Notes: a model not told the origin generated them from the sequence alone. DNA of 64,000 nt from DASVDE01 sp963740065 (GCA_963740065.1 CAVUCS010000001.1:558001-622000), one strand, 5' to 3'; counted from the stretch's first letter, positions 1 through 8,720 are shown. Numbers and translations: made by a program.

Positions 1-32
1 AGCGGATCGTCGCGGCGGCGGGAGCCGGGTGA
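1..32 (+). CDS. C-terminal tail of an upstream gene (partial)
   Basis: The first bases can be read as the last nine codons of a gene that enters from the left (R-I-V-A-A-A-G-A-G) and stops at TGA 30-32. This stop overlaps the GTG start of the next gene by four bases, the GTGA arrangement used elsewhere in this window. In other actinobacteria a NUDIX ADP-ribose pyrophosphatase lies just before xerD, so that is a reasonable guess, but nothing in these few residues identifies it. Confidence 0.3.
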   Translation, partial: RIVAAAGAG

Positions 33-1078
33 GTGGCAGGCTGAAGCTGCGTCGCGGGGTCGTCGTCGCCGAGAGCCCGCTGACCGTCGATGTAAGCGGG
101 GAGCGCCGCCCGGCTTGGGCCGACACCGCGCTGCTCGGCGAGATGCGCGAGGGCGACGAGGTCGTCGTCAATACGGCCGCGCTCGACCTGGGACTCGGCT
201 CGGGAGGCTTCGACGTGGTCCACGTCAACCTCACCCGCGGCCTGGAGGGCGGGAGCGAGAGTGACGAGCACGTAATAAAGCTCAACTACACCTCCCTCCA
301 GCACCCGGTAGCCCCCGCCGAGGAGAGGTGCAACGCAAGCGACGGCAATGAGCCCTCAAATGCGTTGCACCGGGCGTTTGCGGTGGTCGTTTTGCCGCTA
401 CACGGGCACTTGGCGCCGGCGGCTTGGGCGGCGGCGCAGATCGCCGAGGATGACGGCGAGCCGGGGTTGAGGGTCGGTTACGTGCAGACCGGAGGAGGGG
501 CCTTGCCGGGTTCGTTTTCCCGTGACGTGGCGGAGTTGCGCGAGCGCGGGCTGCTCTGCGGACACATCACCGCCGCGCCCGCCTACGGCGGTGAGTACGA
601 GGCGCTCAGCGTCGCCGGTGCACTCGACGCGGCGGCTCGGCTTGGCTGGGACGCGATCCTCGCCGGACCGGGCCCGGGGATCATCGGTTCGGATACGCGC
701 CTTGGCCATGGCGGCATGGCGGCCCTGGACACCGCCCACGCGTCTCTGTCACTGGGCCTTCCGACTTTGATTTCACCTCGTCTCTCCAGCGCCGACCCCC
801 GCGAGCGGCATCGGGGCCTAAGCCACCACACCCTCACCGTCTTGGACCTGCTTCTGGCTCCGGTCGAGATCGCGATTCCCGAAGGCGAGGAAGAGATTGC
901 CGCCACTCTCGAGCTTGCCGGCGCCGGAAGGCACGGGTTGCGGGTGGGGGCGGTGGACCTGGAGGGGTATGCCGCGACGGGCCTGCCCTCGCGGACGATG
1001 GGACGGGACCTCGCCGACGACCCACTCTTCTTCTCCGCCCCGCTGGCGGCGGGTGCCGCCTTGCGCCGAGAGGGATGA
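29..1078 (+). CDS. DUF3866 family protein
   Basis: This 349-residue protein starts at GTG 29, which overlaps the stop of the preceding frame. It resembles the actinobacterial DUF3866 family found next to xerD. Visible family features are a beta-rich N-terminus that begins with an R-R-G-V-V-V segment, a central G-Y-V-Q-T-G-G-G-A-L-P stretch and a G-P-G-P-G-I-I-G-S-D-T loop, which looks like a ligand-binding site. No signal peptide or membrane segment is seen, so it should be cytoplasmic. It ends 25 bases before the xerD-like gene and is probably co-transcribed with it. The biochemical function of the family is unknown to me. Confidence 0.8.
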   Translation: MSGRLKLRRGVVVAESPLTVDVSGERRPAWADTALLGEMREGDEVVVNTAALDLGLGSGGFDVVHVNLTRGLEGGSESDEHVIKLNYTSLQHPVAPAEERCNASDGNEPSNALHRAFAVVVLPLHGHLAPAAWAAAQIAEDDGEPGLRVGYVQTGGGALPGSFSRDVAELRERGLLCGHITAAPAYGGEYEALSVAGALDAAARLGWDAILAGPGPGIIGSDTRLGHGGMAALDTAHASLSLGLPTLISPRLSSADPRERHRGLSHHTLTVLDLLLAPVEIAIPEGEEEIAATLELAGAGRHGLRVGAVDLEGYAATGLPSRTMGRDLADDPLFFSAPLAAGAALRREG

Positions 1079-1103
1079 CGAGCGGGCGGGAGAACCTCCC
1101 GCC

Positions 1104-2072
1104 ATGGCGATCGCGTTCGAGCCACCACCCCCGCCGGCTGCACCGAGCCCTGGCGCCGAATCTCGCTTCCAGGGGTTGGTCCTCGACTTCCTCTCCTACC
1201 TTGAGCTGGAGCGCGGCCTCTCTCGCAACACGCTCAACGCGTACCGCACGGACCTCCTGCAGTACGGCGAGTACCTCACTGAGCATGATGTGGATGCGCT
1301 CAAGGCGCGCCCCGCCGACATCGGCGATTTCCTCGCCGACTTGGCTACCGGCGACGGGCGCCCGGCCTGCTCGGCGGCGACGATCCACCGCAAGGCGGCA
1401 TGCCTGCGCTCTTTCTATAAGCACCTGCGCCGCGACGAGCTGATCGCGGACGACCCAACGGCCGCGCTGAGCGCCCCCCGTCGAGCCAAGAAGCTTCCCC
1501 AGGTCCTCAACTACTCCGAAGTGCAGAAGCTGCTGGCTGCGCCGCGCGGCGACGAGCCGACGACTGTGCGCGACCGGGCGTTGCTGGAGGTGATGTATGC
1601 CTGCGGGCTGCGGGCCTCGGAGACGATTGGGCTGGAGATCGCCGATATCGACCTTCACGAGGGCTTCCTGCGCGCTCGCGGTAAGGGCTCGAAGGAGCGG
1701 CTGGTGCCGTTGGGCAGCAAAGCGATTGCCGCAATCAGCGTTTACATCCGCGGCGCCCGACCGAAGCTAGTCGGCGATCGCCATGAGCCAAAGCTCTTCG
1801 TCAACTTCCGCGGCGGGCCGCTGACTCGCCAAGGGCTCTACAGAATCGTCCAACGCCACGCTCGCGCCGCCGGACTGGCGGGGCAGATGAGCCCTCACAC
1901 CCTGCGCCACAGCTTCGCCACCCACCTGCTTGCCGGCGGCTGCGACCTGCGCGCGGTGCAGGAGATGCTCGGCCACGCCGACATCGCCACCACGCAGATG
2001 TACACGCACCTCTCGGGCGACCGCCTCAAGGAGGTCTATTTCGAGTCCCACCCCCGCGCCACCGCCGACTGA
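1104..2072 (+). CDS. xerD: Tyrosine site-specific recombinase, XerD-like
   Basis: The protein cuts and rejoins DNA through a tyrosine, most likely to resolve chromosome dimers at dif. An N-terminal SAM-like core-binding domain (F-L-S-Y-L-E-L-E-R-G-L-S) is followed by the catalytic domain with A-C-G-L-R-A-S-E, H-T-L-R-H-S-F-A-T-H, L-G-H-A-D-I-A-T-T and a final Y-T-H-L motif holding the nucleophile. The frame is open further upstream, but only as an out-of-frame reading of the DUF3866 gene. ATG 1104 gives a normal 322-residue Xer protein. Its place beside DUF3866 and housekeeping genes, with no phage genes nearby, favours XerD over an element integrase. Confidence 0.9.
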   Translation: MAIAFEPPPPPAAPSPGAESRFQGLVLDFLSYLELERGLSRNTLNAYRTDLLQYGEYLTEHDVDALKARPADIGDFLADLATGDGRPACSAATIHRKAACLRSFYKHLRRDELIADDPTAALSAPRRAKKLPQVLNYSEVQKLLAAPRGDEPTTVRDRALLEVMYACGLRASETIGLEIADIDLHEGFLRARGKGSKERLVPLGSKAIAAISVYIRGARPKLVGDRHEPKLFVNFRGGPLTRQGLYRIVQRHARAAGLAGQMSPHTLRHSFATHLLAGGCDLRAVQEMLGHADIATTQMYTHLSGDRLKEVYFESHPRATAD

Positions 2073-2085
2073 GCGTCGCGCCGCG

Positions 2086-2134
2086 GCGCTGTGTCGCCTT
2101 TGTATCGGTATGCGAAACAAAGGCGACACAGCGC
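2086..2134. repeat. Long perfect hairpin between xerD and mutM
   Basis: Two 17-base arms (2086-2102 and 2118-2134) are exact reverse complements around a 15-base loop. The sequence starts 13 bases after the xerD stop and ends 15 bases before the mutM start. There is no T-run after the stem, so it is not a classical intrinsic terminator. A terminator of the U-less kind, an mRNA-stabilising end or a DNA cruciform are all possible. Confidence 0.85.
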
Positions 2135-2149
2135 TGATAGAACCGGGGG

Positions 2150-3061
2150 GTGCCGGAGCTGCCCGAGGTCGAGACCGTTTGTCGCCAGCTTGAGCCGGAG
2201 CTGGAGGGACGGCTGATCGAGCGGCTGGAGGTGCTGGATGAGCGTTGGTCCCGCCCCGTTGCGCCCGCGAAGCTGGAGGATGCGGTTGACGGCAGCACCA
2301 TCGAGGGGCTTGAGCGGCGAGGGAAGTACCTGCTGCTGAGACTTGACCGTGGGCGGACCCTGGTTATGCACCTGCGGATGACCGGGAATCTGGTTTTGGT
2401 CGAGGGGGAGGACGTGGTCGATCCCTCGGAGGGGCGGCGGTTGTACGAGGGGGAGCGCTCGACCTCCGAGCGCCACCTTCGCGCCCGCTTTGTCCTGGAC
2501 GACGGCCGCGAGGTCTGGTTCACCGATCCGCGCCGCTTCGGCGAGGCGTTTCTGATCGACGACGCCGACCTGGGGAGACGCTTCGAGCGACTCGGGCCAG
2601 AGCCGCTCTCCACGGAGTTCACCCCGGAGGTCCTGGGAGATATGGCGGCCGGCCGAACCGCACCCCTGAAGTCCTTTCTGCTCGACCAGTCGCGAGTGGC
2701 TGGGGTCGGCAACATCTACGCCGACGAGGCCCTCTTCAGGGCGAGATTGCATCCGCTCTCACCCGCCGGATCGATGAAGCCGGAGCATCTCGAGACGCTG
2801 CGCGACGCGATTGTCGCTGCCCTGGAGACTGGGATCGACGGCGGCGGCGCTTCGATCGACGACTATCGCGACGGGCGCGGTGAGAGAGGCACGATGCAGG
2901 ACGAGTTCCTCGTCCACACCCGCGAGGGTGAGCCCTGCCCTTCTTGCGGCGGCGCGATCGCGCGGATCGTCGTCAGCGGCCGCTCGACCTACTACTGCCC
3001 CAGTTGCCAGGTGCGCCTGCGGAGACGACCCCGTCGCCGTCCGGGCCGCCGGTCAACTTAG
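2150..3061 (+). CDS. mutM: Formamidopyrimidine-DNA glycosylase (Fpg)
   Basis: The enzyme excises oxidised purines such as 8-oxoguanine and nicks the DNA at the lesion. The protein (303 residues) starts at GTG 2150 with the diagnostic P-E-L-P-E-V-E-T, where the proline after the initiator acts as nucleophile and the following glutamate is catalytic. The conserved lysine lies in R-R-G-K-Y-L-L-L, the N-I-Y-A-D-E-A-L helix-two-turn-helix region is present, and a C-terminal zinc finger C-P-S-C-G...Y-Y-C-P-S-C-Q closes the domain. A short arginine-rich tail follows the finger. recO starts five bases after the stop. Confidence 0.96.
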   Translation: MPELPEVETVCRQLEPELEGRLIERLEVLDERWSRPVAPAKLEDAVDGSTIEGLERRGKYLLLRLDRGRTLVMHLRMTGNLVLVEGEDVVDPSEGRRLYEGERSTSERHLRARFVLDDGREVWFTDPRRFGEAFLIDDADLGRRFERLGPEPLSTEFTPEVLGDMAAGRTAPLKSFLLDQSRVAGVGNIYADEALFRARLHPLSPAGSMKPEHLETLRDAIVAALETGIDGGGASIDDYRDGRGERGTMQDEFLVHTREGEPCPSCGGAIARIVVSGRSTYYCPSCQVRLRRRPRRRPGRRST

Positions 3062-3065
3062 GAGG

Positions 3066-3791
3066 GTGGCCGGAAAGACCCTGAAGACGGAAGCGGTGGT
3101 CCTGCGCAGCATTCGCTACGGCGAGGCAGACCGCATCCTCCACCTCTACTCGACCGCGCGCGGTCGGATCAACGCGATCGCGAAGGGCGCGCGCAAACCG
3201 AAATCCCGCTTCGGCGGCCGTTTGGAGCCGTTCTTCCGCCTCGACTTGCTTTTACACGAGGGACGCAGTGAGCTACTCACGGTCACCAATGCCGCCACCC
3301 TCGCCGGCTACCCGCGGCTGCGCTCCTCCGGTCCGGCGCTGAGCGCCGGCGCCCGCGCCTGCGACGCGGTGCTGCGCCTGCTCGACTCGGCCGAGCCCAA
3401 TCCGCCCGCCTACAACCTCCTCTGCCGCTACCTGGGGATGCTCGACGATCCCTCCCTGCCCCGTGCGGCCGGGGTTGAGACGGCGCTCTCTTTCCGCTTG
3501 AAGCTGGCGCTCGCCGCGGGCTTCGCTCCGGAGATGGGCTCCTGTGCGCGTTGCGGTGAGGCCGAGCACCTGACCGGCTTCTCCGGCGCCGCCGGTGGGG
3601 TGGTCTGCGCCGGCTGCGAAGCCGGATCGTTTGAGCTCTCCGAGGAGGCCCATCGCTTCATCGTCGACGCGATCGCGAGTCCCCTGGCCGCGGCTCCTGA
3701 GGGAAGCGAGAGGGCGCTGCGCCAGGTCGAGAGGGCGATTGGCGAGACGCTCGAGCATCACGCGCACGTGCGTCTGCGCGCCGCCGCCTAG
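3066..3791 (+). CDS. recO: DNA repair protein RecO
   Basis: RecO loads RecA onto SSB-coated single strands in the RecFOR pathway. The product has 241 residues. It begins with an OB-fold (T-E-A-V-V-L-R-S-I-R-Y-G-E-A-D-R-I), continues with basic G-A-R-K-P-K-S-R-F-G-G, and has a zinc-binding C-A-R-C-G...V-C-A-G-C cluster in the C-terminal half. The start is taken as GTG 3066, where the conserved N-terminus begins. The AGGAGG at 3060-3065 touches this codon, closer than a normal Shine-Dalgarno site, so translation may be coupled to mutM. Confidence 0.92.
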   Translation: MAGKTLKTEAVVLRSIRYGEADRILHLYSTARGRINAIAKGARKPKSRFGGRLEPFFRLDLLLHEGRSELLTVTNAATLAGYPRLRSSGPALSAGARACDAVLRLLDSAEPNPPAYNLLCRYLGMLDDPSLPRAAGVETALSFRLKLALAAGFAPEMGSCARCGEAEHLTGFSGAAGGVVCAGCEAGSFELSEEAHRFIVDAIASPLAAAPEGSERALRQVERAIGETLEHHAHVRLRAAA

Positions 3792-3792
3792 G

Positions 3793-3858
3793 AGGAGATG
3801 GGGAGGGACTCGCCGGAGCAACAGCGGGGAGGCTCCGGCGAGTCCCTCCCCATCTCCT
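3793..3858. repeat. Very long perfect hairpin between recO and dgt
   Basis: Arms of 27 bases (3793-3819 and 3832-3858) are perfect reverse complements around a 12-base loop. This is the strongest inverted repeat in the window. It starts immediately after the recO stop. No T-tract follows. Instead the next six bases, TATGAT, look like the -10 element of dgt, so the right arm occupies the place of the -35 region. It may end the mutM-recO transcript, and might also affect dgt initiation. Confidence 0.88.
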
Positions 3859-3864
3859 TATGAT
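3859..3864 (+). promoter_or_regulatory. Putative -10 element (TATGAT) of dgt
   Basis: TATGAT lies six bases before GTG 3871, so transcription would start at or next to the start codon (leaderless). The spacing matches other TANNNT hexamers in this window. No clear -35 is seen because the preceding bases belong to the hairpin arm. Confidence 0.55.
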
Positions 3865-3870
3865 CGCCGG

Positions 3871-4881
3871 GTGTCCGCAACCGCCGACTTCAAGGACCGC
3901 ATCTTCGCCTGGGAGGAGCAGTTCTTGGCTCCGGAGGCGGCCAGGTCATACCCGGCTAGACGGCAGGTCGAGGAGCCGGATAGCCCGCTTCGCACGCCTT
4001 TCCAGCGAGACCGCGACCGGATTGTTCACTCCAAGGCCTTCCGCCGCCTCAAGCACAAGACCCAGGTCTTCGTCGCCCCCGAGGGCGATCACTACCGGAC
4101 CCGCCTCACCCACACGCTGGAGGCTTGCGGGATCGCTCGCACCGTAGCCCGCGCCCTCGCTCTCAACGAGGACCTGACCGAGGCGATCGGCCTCGGCCAT
4201 GACCTCGGCCACCCGCCCTTCGGCCACATCGGCGAGGAGGTCCTCGACGAGGCGATGCGCGAGCGCTGCGGCGCCGGCTTCAAGCACAACGAGCACTCTC
4301 TGCGGGTGGTCGACGCGTTGGAGCGCGACGGGCAGGGACTGAACCTCACCGAACAGGTCCGCGACGGAATCCTCAACCACACCGGATCGAGAAAGCCGGC
4401 GACGCTGGAGGGCCGGATCGTGAAGCTGGTCGACCGCGTCGCCTACATCAACCACGACATCGACGACGCCCTGCGGGCCGGGATCCTCGACCCGACGGAC
4501 CTGCCCGCCAGAGAGATCGAGCTGCTCGGCCCGACCGGCTCGGCGCGCATCGACACGCTGGTCCGCGACATCGTCACTCGCTCCACGGTGGACGGGGATA
4601 TCGCGCAAAGCGAGGAGGTCGGCGGCGCGATGCTGCGCCTGCGCAAGTTCATGTTCGACCGCGTCTACCTCGGCCGGGATGCCCGCCATGAGCACGAGCG
4701 CGTGCGCCGCACGGTGCGCGGCCTCTTCGACCATTACATGGAGCATCCCGAAGAGGCGCCGGAGTCCGAGCCGGGCGCGGACGAGTGCCGCCGCGTCGCC
4801 GACTACATCGCCGGAATGACCGACCGTTTCTGCATCGCCAGGTTCACGGAACTGTCAATTCCCGAAGCCACGCGGTTTTGA
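3871..4881 (+). CDS. dgt: Deoxyguanosinetriphosphate triphosphohydrolase-like protein (HD domain)
   Basis: Members of this HD-superfamily group hydrolyse dNTPs to deoxynucleosides and triphosphate. The 336-residue protein has the N-terminal R-D-R-D-R-I-V-H-S-K-A-F-R-R-L signature, then Y-R-T-R-L-T-H-T-L-E, the metal-binding H-D-L-G-H-P-P-F-G-H and K-H-N-E-H-S segments. A longer reading frame to the left exists, but it runs through recO and the hairpin. GTG 3871, six bases after a TATGAT hexamer, gives the family's usual N-terminus. dnaG follows 27 bases after the stop; the dgt-dnaG order is common in actinobacteria. Confidence 0.93.
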   Translation: MSATADFKDRIFAWEEQFLAPEAARSYPARRQVEEPDSPLRTPFQRDRDRIVHSKAFRRLKHKTQVFVAPEGDHYRTRLTHTLEACGIARTVARALALNEDLTEAIGLGHDLGHPPFGHIGEEVLDEAMRERCGAGFKHNEHSLRVVDALERDGQGLNLTEQVRDGILNHTGSRKPATLEGRIVKLVDRVAYINHDIDDALRAGILDPTDLPAREIELLGPTGSARIDTLVRDIVTRSTVDGDIAQSEEVGGAMLRLRKFMFDRVYLGRDARHEHERVRRTVRGLFDHYMEHPEEAPESEPGADECRRVADYIAGMTDRFCIARFTELSIPEATRF

Positions 4882-4896
4882 GCCGCGCCGCGACGC

Positions 4897-4902
4897 TACG
4901 GT
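4897..4902 (+). promoter_or_regulatory. Putative -10 element (TACGGT) of dnaG
   Basis: TACGGT followed by six bases and ATG 4909 fits a leaderless promoter. No Shine-Dalgarno sequence is present in the 27-base gap. Confidence 0.5.
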
Positions 4903-4908
4903 GACCCC

Positions 4909-6693
4909 ATGGCGCTGATCTCAACCGAGAGTCTCGAGCGGGTCAAGCAAACCGCCGACATCGTCGAGGTCATCTCCGCCCACACGGACCTGCGCCGCCA
5001 AGGCGCCCGCTGGGTCGGCCTTTGCCCGTTCCACGATGAGCGCACCCCGTCGTTCTCGGTCGACGCACAGGACAAGCTCTACCACTGCTTCGGCTGTGGG
5101 GTGGGCGGCGACGTGATCAAGTTCGTCGAGGAGAAGGAGGGGCTGGGCTTCGCCGATGCGGTCGAGCTGCTCGCCGATCGCTACGGGGTCGAGCTGGAGC
5201 GCGAGAGAGAGGACCCGCGCGCCGAGGCGAGGCGGCAGCAGCGCCGCCGCCTGGAGGAGTTGCTCGACCGCACGGCCGCCTTCTACGCCGGCTTCCTCTG
5301 GGACTCCGATGAGGCCCGTAGAGCCCGCGAGTACCTCGCCGAACGAGGGCTAGGGGAGGAGGCGCTGCGCGCCTTCGGCGTCGGCTACGCGCCGAGCGCT
5401 TGGGACAAGGTGCTGGTGCGCGGCCAGCGGGCCGGTTTCAGCGTCGATGAGATGCGCGGCGTCGGGCTGGTGCAGCGGGGAAAGGGAGGAGGCGAGTACG
5501 ACCGCTTCCGCTCCCGAATCATGTTTCCGATCCGCGACCGCCGCGGGCGAACGCTGGGCTTCGGCGGCCGGGCGATGCGCTCCGACCAAGGCGCCAAGTA
5601 CGTCAACACCGCCGAGACCGACTTCTTCCACAAGAGCAAAATCCTCTACGGGATCGACCGGGCGAAAGCGGCGATCGCCAAGGCGGGGCGGGCGGTCGTG
5701 GTCGAGGGCTACACCGACGTCCTGGCGCTGCACCAAGCGGGGATCGAGGAGGCCGTAGGAGTGATGGGAACGGCGATCACCGAAGAGCAGGTGGCGACTC
5801 TTTCGGGGATGGTCGAAGAGGTCGTGCTCGCCCTCGATGCCGACTCGGCTGGGCAGGAGGCGATGCTGCGCGCGCAGCGGGTCGCGGCGGGGCGGAAGAT
5901 GCGGATCCTGGTCGCGGCGATGCCGGCCGGTGAGGACCCGGCCGAGATGATGGCCGCCGAAGGTGGCGCCGAGCGCTTCCGCGCGCTGGTCGACGGCGCG
6001 GTGGAGCTGGCGGCGTTCCAGGTCGGGCTGGTGCTGGACCGGACCGACTCCGGCTCACCTACGGAGCGCGACCGGGCGTTGAACGAGGTGGCGCCGATCC
6101 TGGGCGGGATGGGGGAGTCGGTGAGCCGCGATGACCTCGTGCGGCGCGTGGCCGAACAGCTCGACGTCGAGCCGGCGATGGTGATGGGAAGGCTGGTGGC
6201 GGCGCGTCCGGTAAGCGGCGGCCCGGCGGCGCCCCGGGCGCCGGGCAACGGCGCCCCCGCGGCGACGCCGCGGCGGCGACCGGCCGAGCTGACCTCGCGC
6301 GAGCGGCGTGAGCGCGCCTTGCTGGCGATGTGCATCGCTCTGCCCAGAGAGGGGAGCGGTTACCTCGATCGCCTCAGCGAAGAGCACCTCTCACCGACCG
6401 GAGCCCGCGCCGCCGCCTGGCTGCGCAGACACCCCGAGGACGCCGCTTCGAATCTCCCCCACGACGACGATGAGCTTGCCGGGCTGATTGCGGAGCTCGT
6501 GATCCTCGCCCACGACGAGCCGGCTTCAGCCGAGGCGATGGAGCTCAATTTCCTCCTCCTGGAGCAGCGCCGCCTCGAAGGTCAGATCGCCGAAGCGGGC
6601 GAGAGAGATGACTACGAGCGTCGCGCCGCCCTCAGTCAAGAGCGCGCCGCGCTGGTCGAACGCATAGCCCGCACCGAGCGCGTCACCGGCTGA
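4909..6693 (+). CDS. dnaG: DNA primase
   Basis: This primase makes RNA primers at the replication fork. The 594-residue product has an N-terminal CHC2 zinc finger (C39, H42, C60, C63 in C-P-F-H-D-E and C-F-G-C-G), then the RNA polymerase/TOPRIM core with V-V-V-E-G-Y-T-D-V-L and the acidic A-L-D-A-D-S-A-G-Q. A proline/alanine-rich linker near residues 435-460 leads to a C-terminal helicase-interaction domain. Length and domain order are normal. It follows dgt and precedes tRNA-Asn. Confidence 0.97.
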   Translation: MALISTESLERVKQTADIVEVISAHTDLRRQGARWVGLCPFHDERTPSFSVDAQDKLYHCFGCGVGGDVIKFVEEKEGLGFADAVELLADRYGVELEREREDPRAEARRQQRRRLEELLDRTAAFYAGFLWDSDEARRAREYLAERGLGEEALRAFGVGYAPSAWDKVLVRGQRAGFSVDEMRGVGLVQRGKGGGEYDRFRSRIMFPIRDRRGRTLGFGGRAMRSDQGAKYVNTAETDFFHKSKILYGIDRAKAAIAKAGRAVVVEGYTDVLALHQAGIEEAVGVMGTAITEEQVATLSGMVEEVVLALDADSAGQEAMLRAQRVAAGRKMRILVAAMPAGEDPAEMMAAEGGAERFRALVDGAVELAAFQVGLVLDRTDSGSPTERDRALNEVAPILGGMGESVSRDDLVRRVAEQLDVEPAMVMGRLVAARPVSGGPAAPRAPGNGAPAATPRRRPAELTSRERRERALLAMCIALPREGSGYLDRLSEEHLSPTGARAAAWLRRHPEDAASNLPHDDDELAGLIAELVILAHDEPASAEAMELNFLLLEQRRLEGQIAEAGERDDYERRAALSQERAALVERIARTERVTG

Positions 6694-6715
6694 TCAGTAA
6701 ATTCCGTCCCGCCGT

Positions 6716-6787
<72 letters not shown>

Positions 6788-6790
6788 CTT

Positions 6791-8002
6791 TTACTTCGCG
6801 GCGGCTTTGACGCGCGCCAGTTGCTCGATCAGCTCGGCGCCCCGCTTGGCGCCGTCGTTCTCCTTGGCCCAGGCGGCCAGTCTCTCGGCTTGCCGGGTGA
6901 ACGAGGCGTCGCCGAGTAGGCGGTGGGCGGCCCAGCGCAGGGGGCGCGGTTCACACAGGCGCCAGGGGAGGGAGAGGCCCACCTTCGCCCAGTCGACGCG
7001 CATCGCGGTTTCGCTCATGTCGCCGGTGAAGGGGCAGATCAGGACCGGGGTGCCGGCCCCCAGAGCGCGGGCGACGGTGCCGTGGCCGCCGTGGGAGATG
7101 ACCAGCGACGCGGCCGGCATCAGCTGGCTATAGCTGAGCCAGTCGACCAGGGTCGCGTTGGGGGGAACCTCGATCGGGCTTTGGGGGACGACGCGGTTGG
7201 TCGTCGCCACTATGCGCACCGGCTCGTCGGCCAGCGCTCTCAGCGCGGTGCGCACCAGGTGGTTGTTCGAGTCGTGCGCGGTGCTCGGCGCGACCAGGAC
7301 CAGCGGGGCGTCGCCGGGCGGCAACTCGATGTCGGGATGGGGGACCTCGAAGGTCATCGGCCCGGTGATCTCGACCCCACTCGGCCAGCGCCGCGGGTAC
7401 TCGAGCTGCGGGAAGGTCGCCACCAGCGCCAGATCTGGACTGATTCCGCCGTGGAATCGCTCCACCGGCGGCAAGTCGAGGCGCGCCCGCTGCAGGTTGA
7501 GGTCGCGCCGCCCGTGCTCCAAGCCGACGTTCAGCGCCCGCTGCCCGGTCCGCCAGACCCCCCGCCCGATTGGGGTACGCGGTGGTCGCAGCCCGATCGC
7601 GAAAAACGGCATCCCGGTCTCCACCACCGGGTAGATGTGGGGGATCAGGGTCGCCAGCGGCACCCCGGCCTTCTCCGCCGCCAGCGACGGCGCCAGGGTG
7701 AGGATGTCGCTGACGGCGACATGGGGACGGAAGTCCTCCAGCAGCGGCAGCAGTGCCCGCGCCGCCTCCGCCGCGTGGTCGCCGTCGGCCGAATTGGGGT
7801 CCGGCGGGGGGAACATCCGGTACTCCTCGGCCGCGGTGAAGCCGAGGCCGGCCCCCTCGACCGCCTCGCGCCGCTCCTCCCAGGTCTCGACGACGACCTC
7901 GTGCCCCCGCTCGGCCAGCGCCCGGCCGAGGGAGATGGCGGGGAAGACGTGCCCCGGATCGCCAAAGGCGGCGACCAGGACGCGGAGGCTAGGGCGTGTC
8001 AA
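6791..8002 (-). CDS. GT1 family (MGT/UGT-like) glycosyltransferase
   Basis: The protein probably transfers a sugar from a nucleotide-sugar to a lipid or small-molecule acceptor. Its N-terminus has the Rossmann start R-V-L-V-A-A-F-G-D-P-G-H-V-F-P. Its C-terminus has the donor-binding signature H-G-G-H-G-T-V-A-R-A-L-G-A-G-T-P, typical of macrolide-type and UDP-glycosyltransferases. The start is placed at TTG 8002, 14 bases inside the end of the upstream SDR gene. The frame is open to 8041, but the extra residues do not look like the family. The two genes form one minus-strand unit. The acceptor is unknown. Confidence 0.82.
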   Translation of the reverse strand: MTRPSLRVLVAAFGDPGHVFPAISLGRALAERGHEVVVETWEERREAVEGAGLGFTAAEEYRMFPPPDPNSADGDHAAEAARALLPLLEDFRPHVAVSDILTLAPSLAAEKAGVPLATLIPHIYPVVETGMPFFAIGLRPPRTPIGRGVWRTGQRALNVGLEHGRRDLNLQRARLDLPPVERFHGGISPDLALVATFPQLEYPRRWPSGVEITGPMTFEVPHPDIELPPGDAPLVLVAPSTAHDSNNHLVRTALRALADEPVRIVATTNRVVPQSPIEVPPNATLVDWLSYSQLMPAASLVISHGGHGTVARALGAGTPVLICPFTGDMSETAMRVDWAKVGLSLPWRLCEPRPLRWAAHRLLGDASFTRQAERLAAWAKENDGAKRGAELIEQLARVKAAAK

Positions 8003-8720
8003 GTCCCTCGCTGGGGCGCGTGAAGACGATCTCGGGCACATGGCAGTTGCGCGAGGTGCGCAGCAGGAACTTGACGGCCTCGCCCAGATCCTCCGGGCGG
8101 ATCATCTCCTCACCCGGCACCTGTCCCTTGGCGAACTCGGTCATCGGCGTGTCGACGAAGCCGGGGGCAAGCGCCGTGCACTGGATCCCGTCGCCGCCCG
8201 TCTCGCGGTGAGTCGACTGGCTGAAGTTGATCACCGCGGCCTTGGTCGCCGCGTAGATCGAGAGCCAGGCCTGCCCGCCTTTGCCGGCGATCGAAGCTGT
8301 GTTGACGATCAGCGCCTTGCCGTGCTCGGCGCCGGCCTCGCGCAGCATCGGCAGGCCTTCGCGAGTGCCGAGGATCAAGGCGCGCAGGTTGACCGCGAGC
8401 TGCATGTCCAGGTGCTTGGTCTGGATCTCCGCCATCGGCGCGCCGATCCCGACCCCCGCGTTATTGACCAGGGCGTCGAGCCGGCCGTAGGTCTCCCGAT
8501 GCTTGGCGAAGACGCCGATGACGTCGTCCTCCTCGGTCATGCTCGCCGGGACGCTCAGGACCTCGAGGCCCTCGCCGCGCAGACCTTCGGCCGCGGCCTC
8601 CAGCTTCTCCGGGCGACGAGCGGAAACGGTCAGCGCGTAGCCCTCTTCGCCGAGGGCGCGAGCGATCGCCAGCCCAATCCCGCTTGAGGCCCCCGTTATC
8701 AACGCCGCTTTCTCCGCCAC
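7989..8720 (-). CDS. Short-chain dehydrogenase/reductase (SDR)
   Basis: This 243-residue NAD(P)-dependent oxidoreductase has the classical SDR motifs: T-G-A-S-S-G-I-G near residue 9, N-N-A-G around the middle, and a catalytic serine followed by Y-A-A-T-K. The start GTG 8720 is preceded by an AAGGAGAG ribosome-binding site. It overlaps the glycosyltransferase gene, so the pair may act on one substrate, for example reducing a carbonyl before or after glycosylation; that is inference. Substrate specificity cannot be read from the sequence. Confidence 0.88.
   Translation of the reverse strand: MAEKAALITGASSGIGLAIARALGEEGYALTVSARRPEKLEAAAEGLRGEGLEVLSVPASMTEEDDVIGVFAKHRETYGRLDALVNNAGVGIGAPMAEIQTKHLDMQLAVNLRALILGTREGLPMLREAGAEHGKALIVNTASIAGKGGQAWLSIYAATKAAVINFSQSTHRETGGDGIQCTALAPGFVDTPMTEFAKGQVPGEEMIRPEDLGEAVKFLLRTSRNCHVPEIVFTRPSEGLDTP

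Noticed and set aside
1104..2072. xerD-like gene as a phage or island integrase
   Set aside because: It lies in the conserved DUF3866-xerD context with no attachment repeat or phage genes nearby and is far from the island.
3595..3870. N-terminal extension of dgt
   Set aside because: The extra codons pass through recO and the long hairpin and do not resemble the family; GTG 3871 fits both family and promoter spacing.
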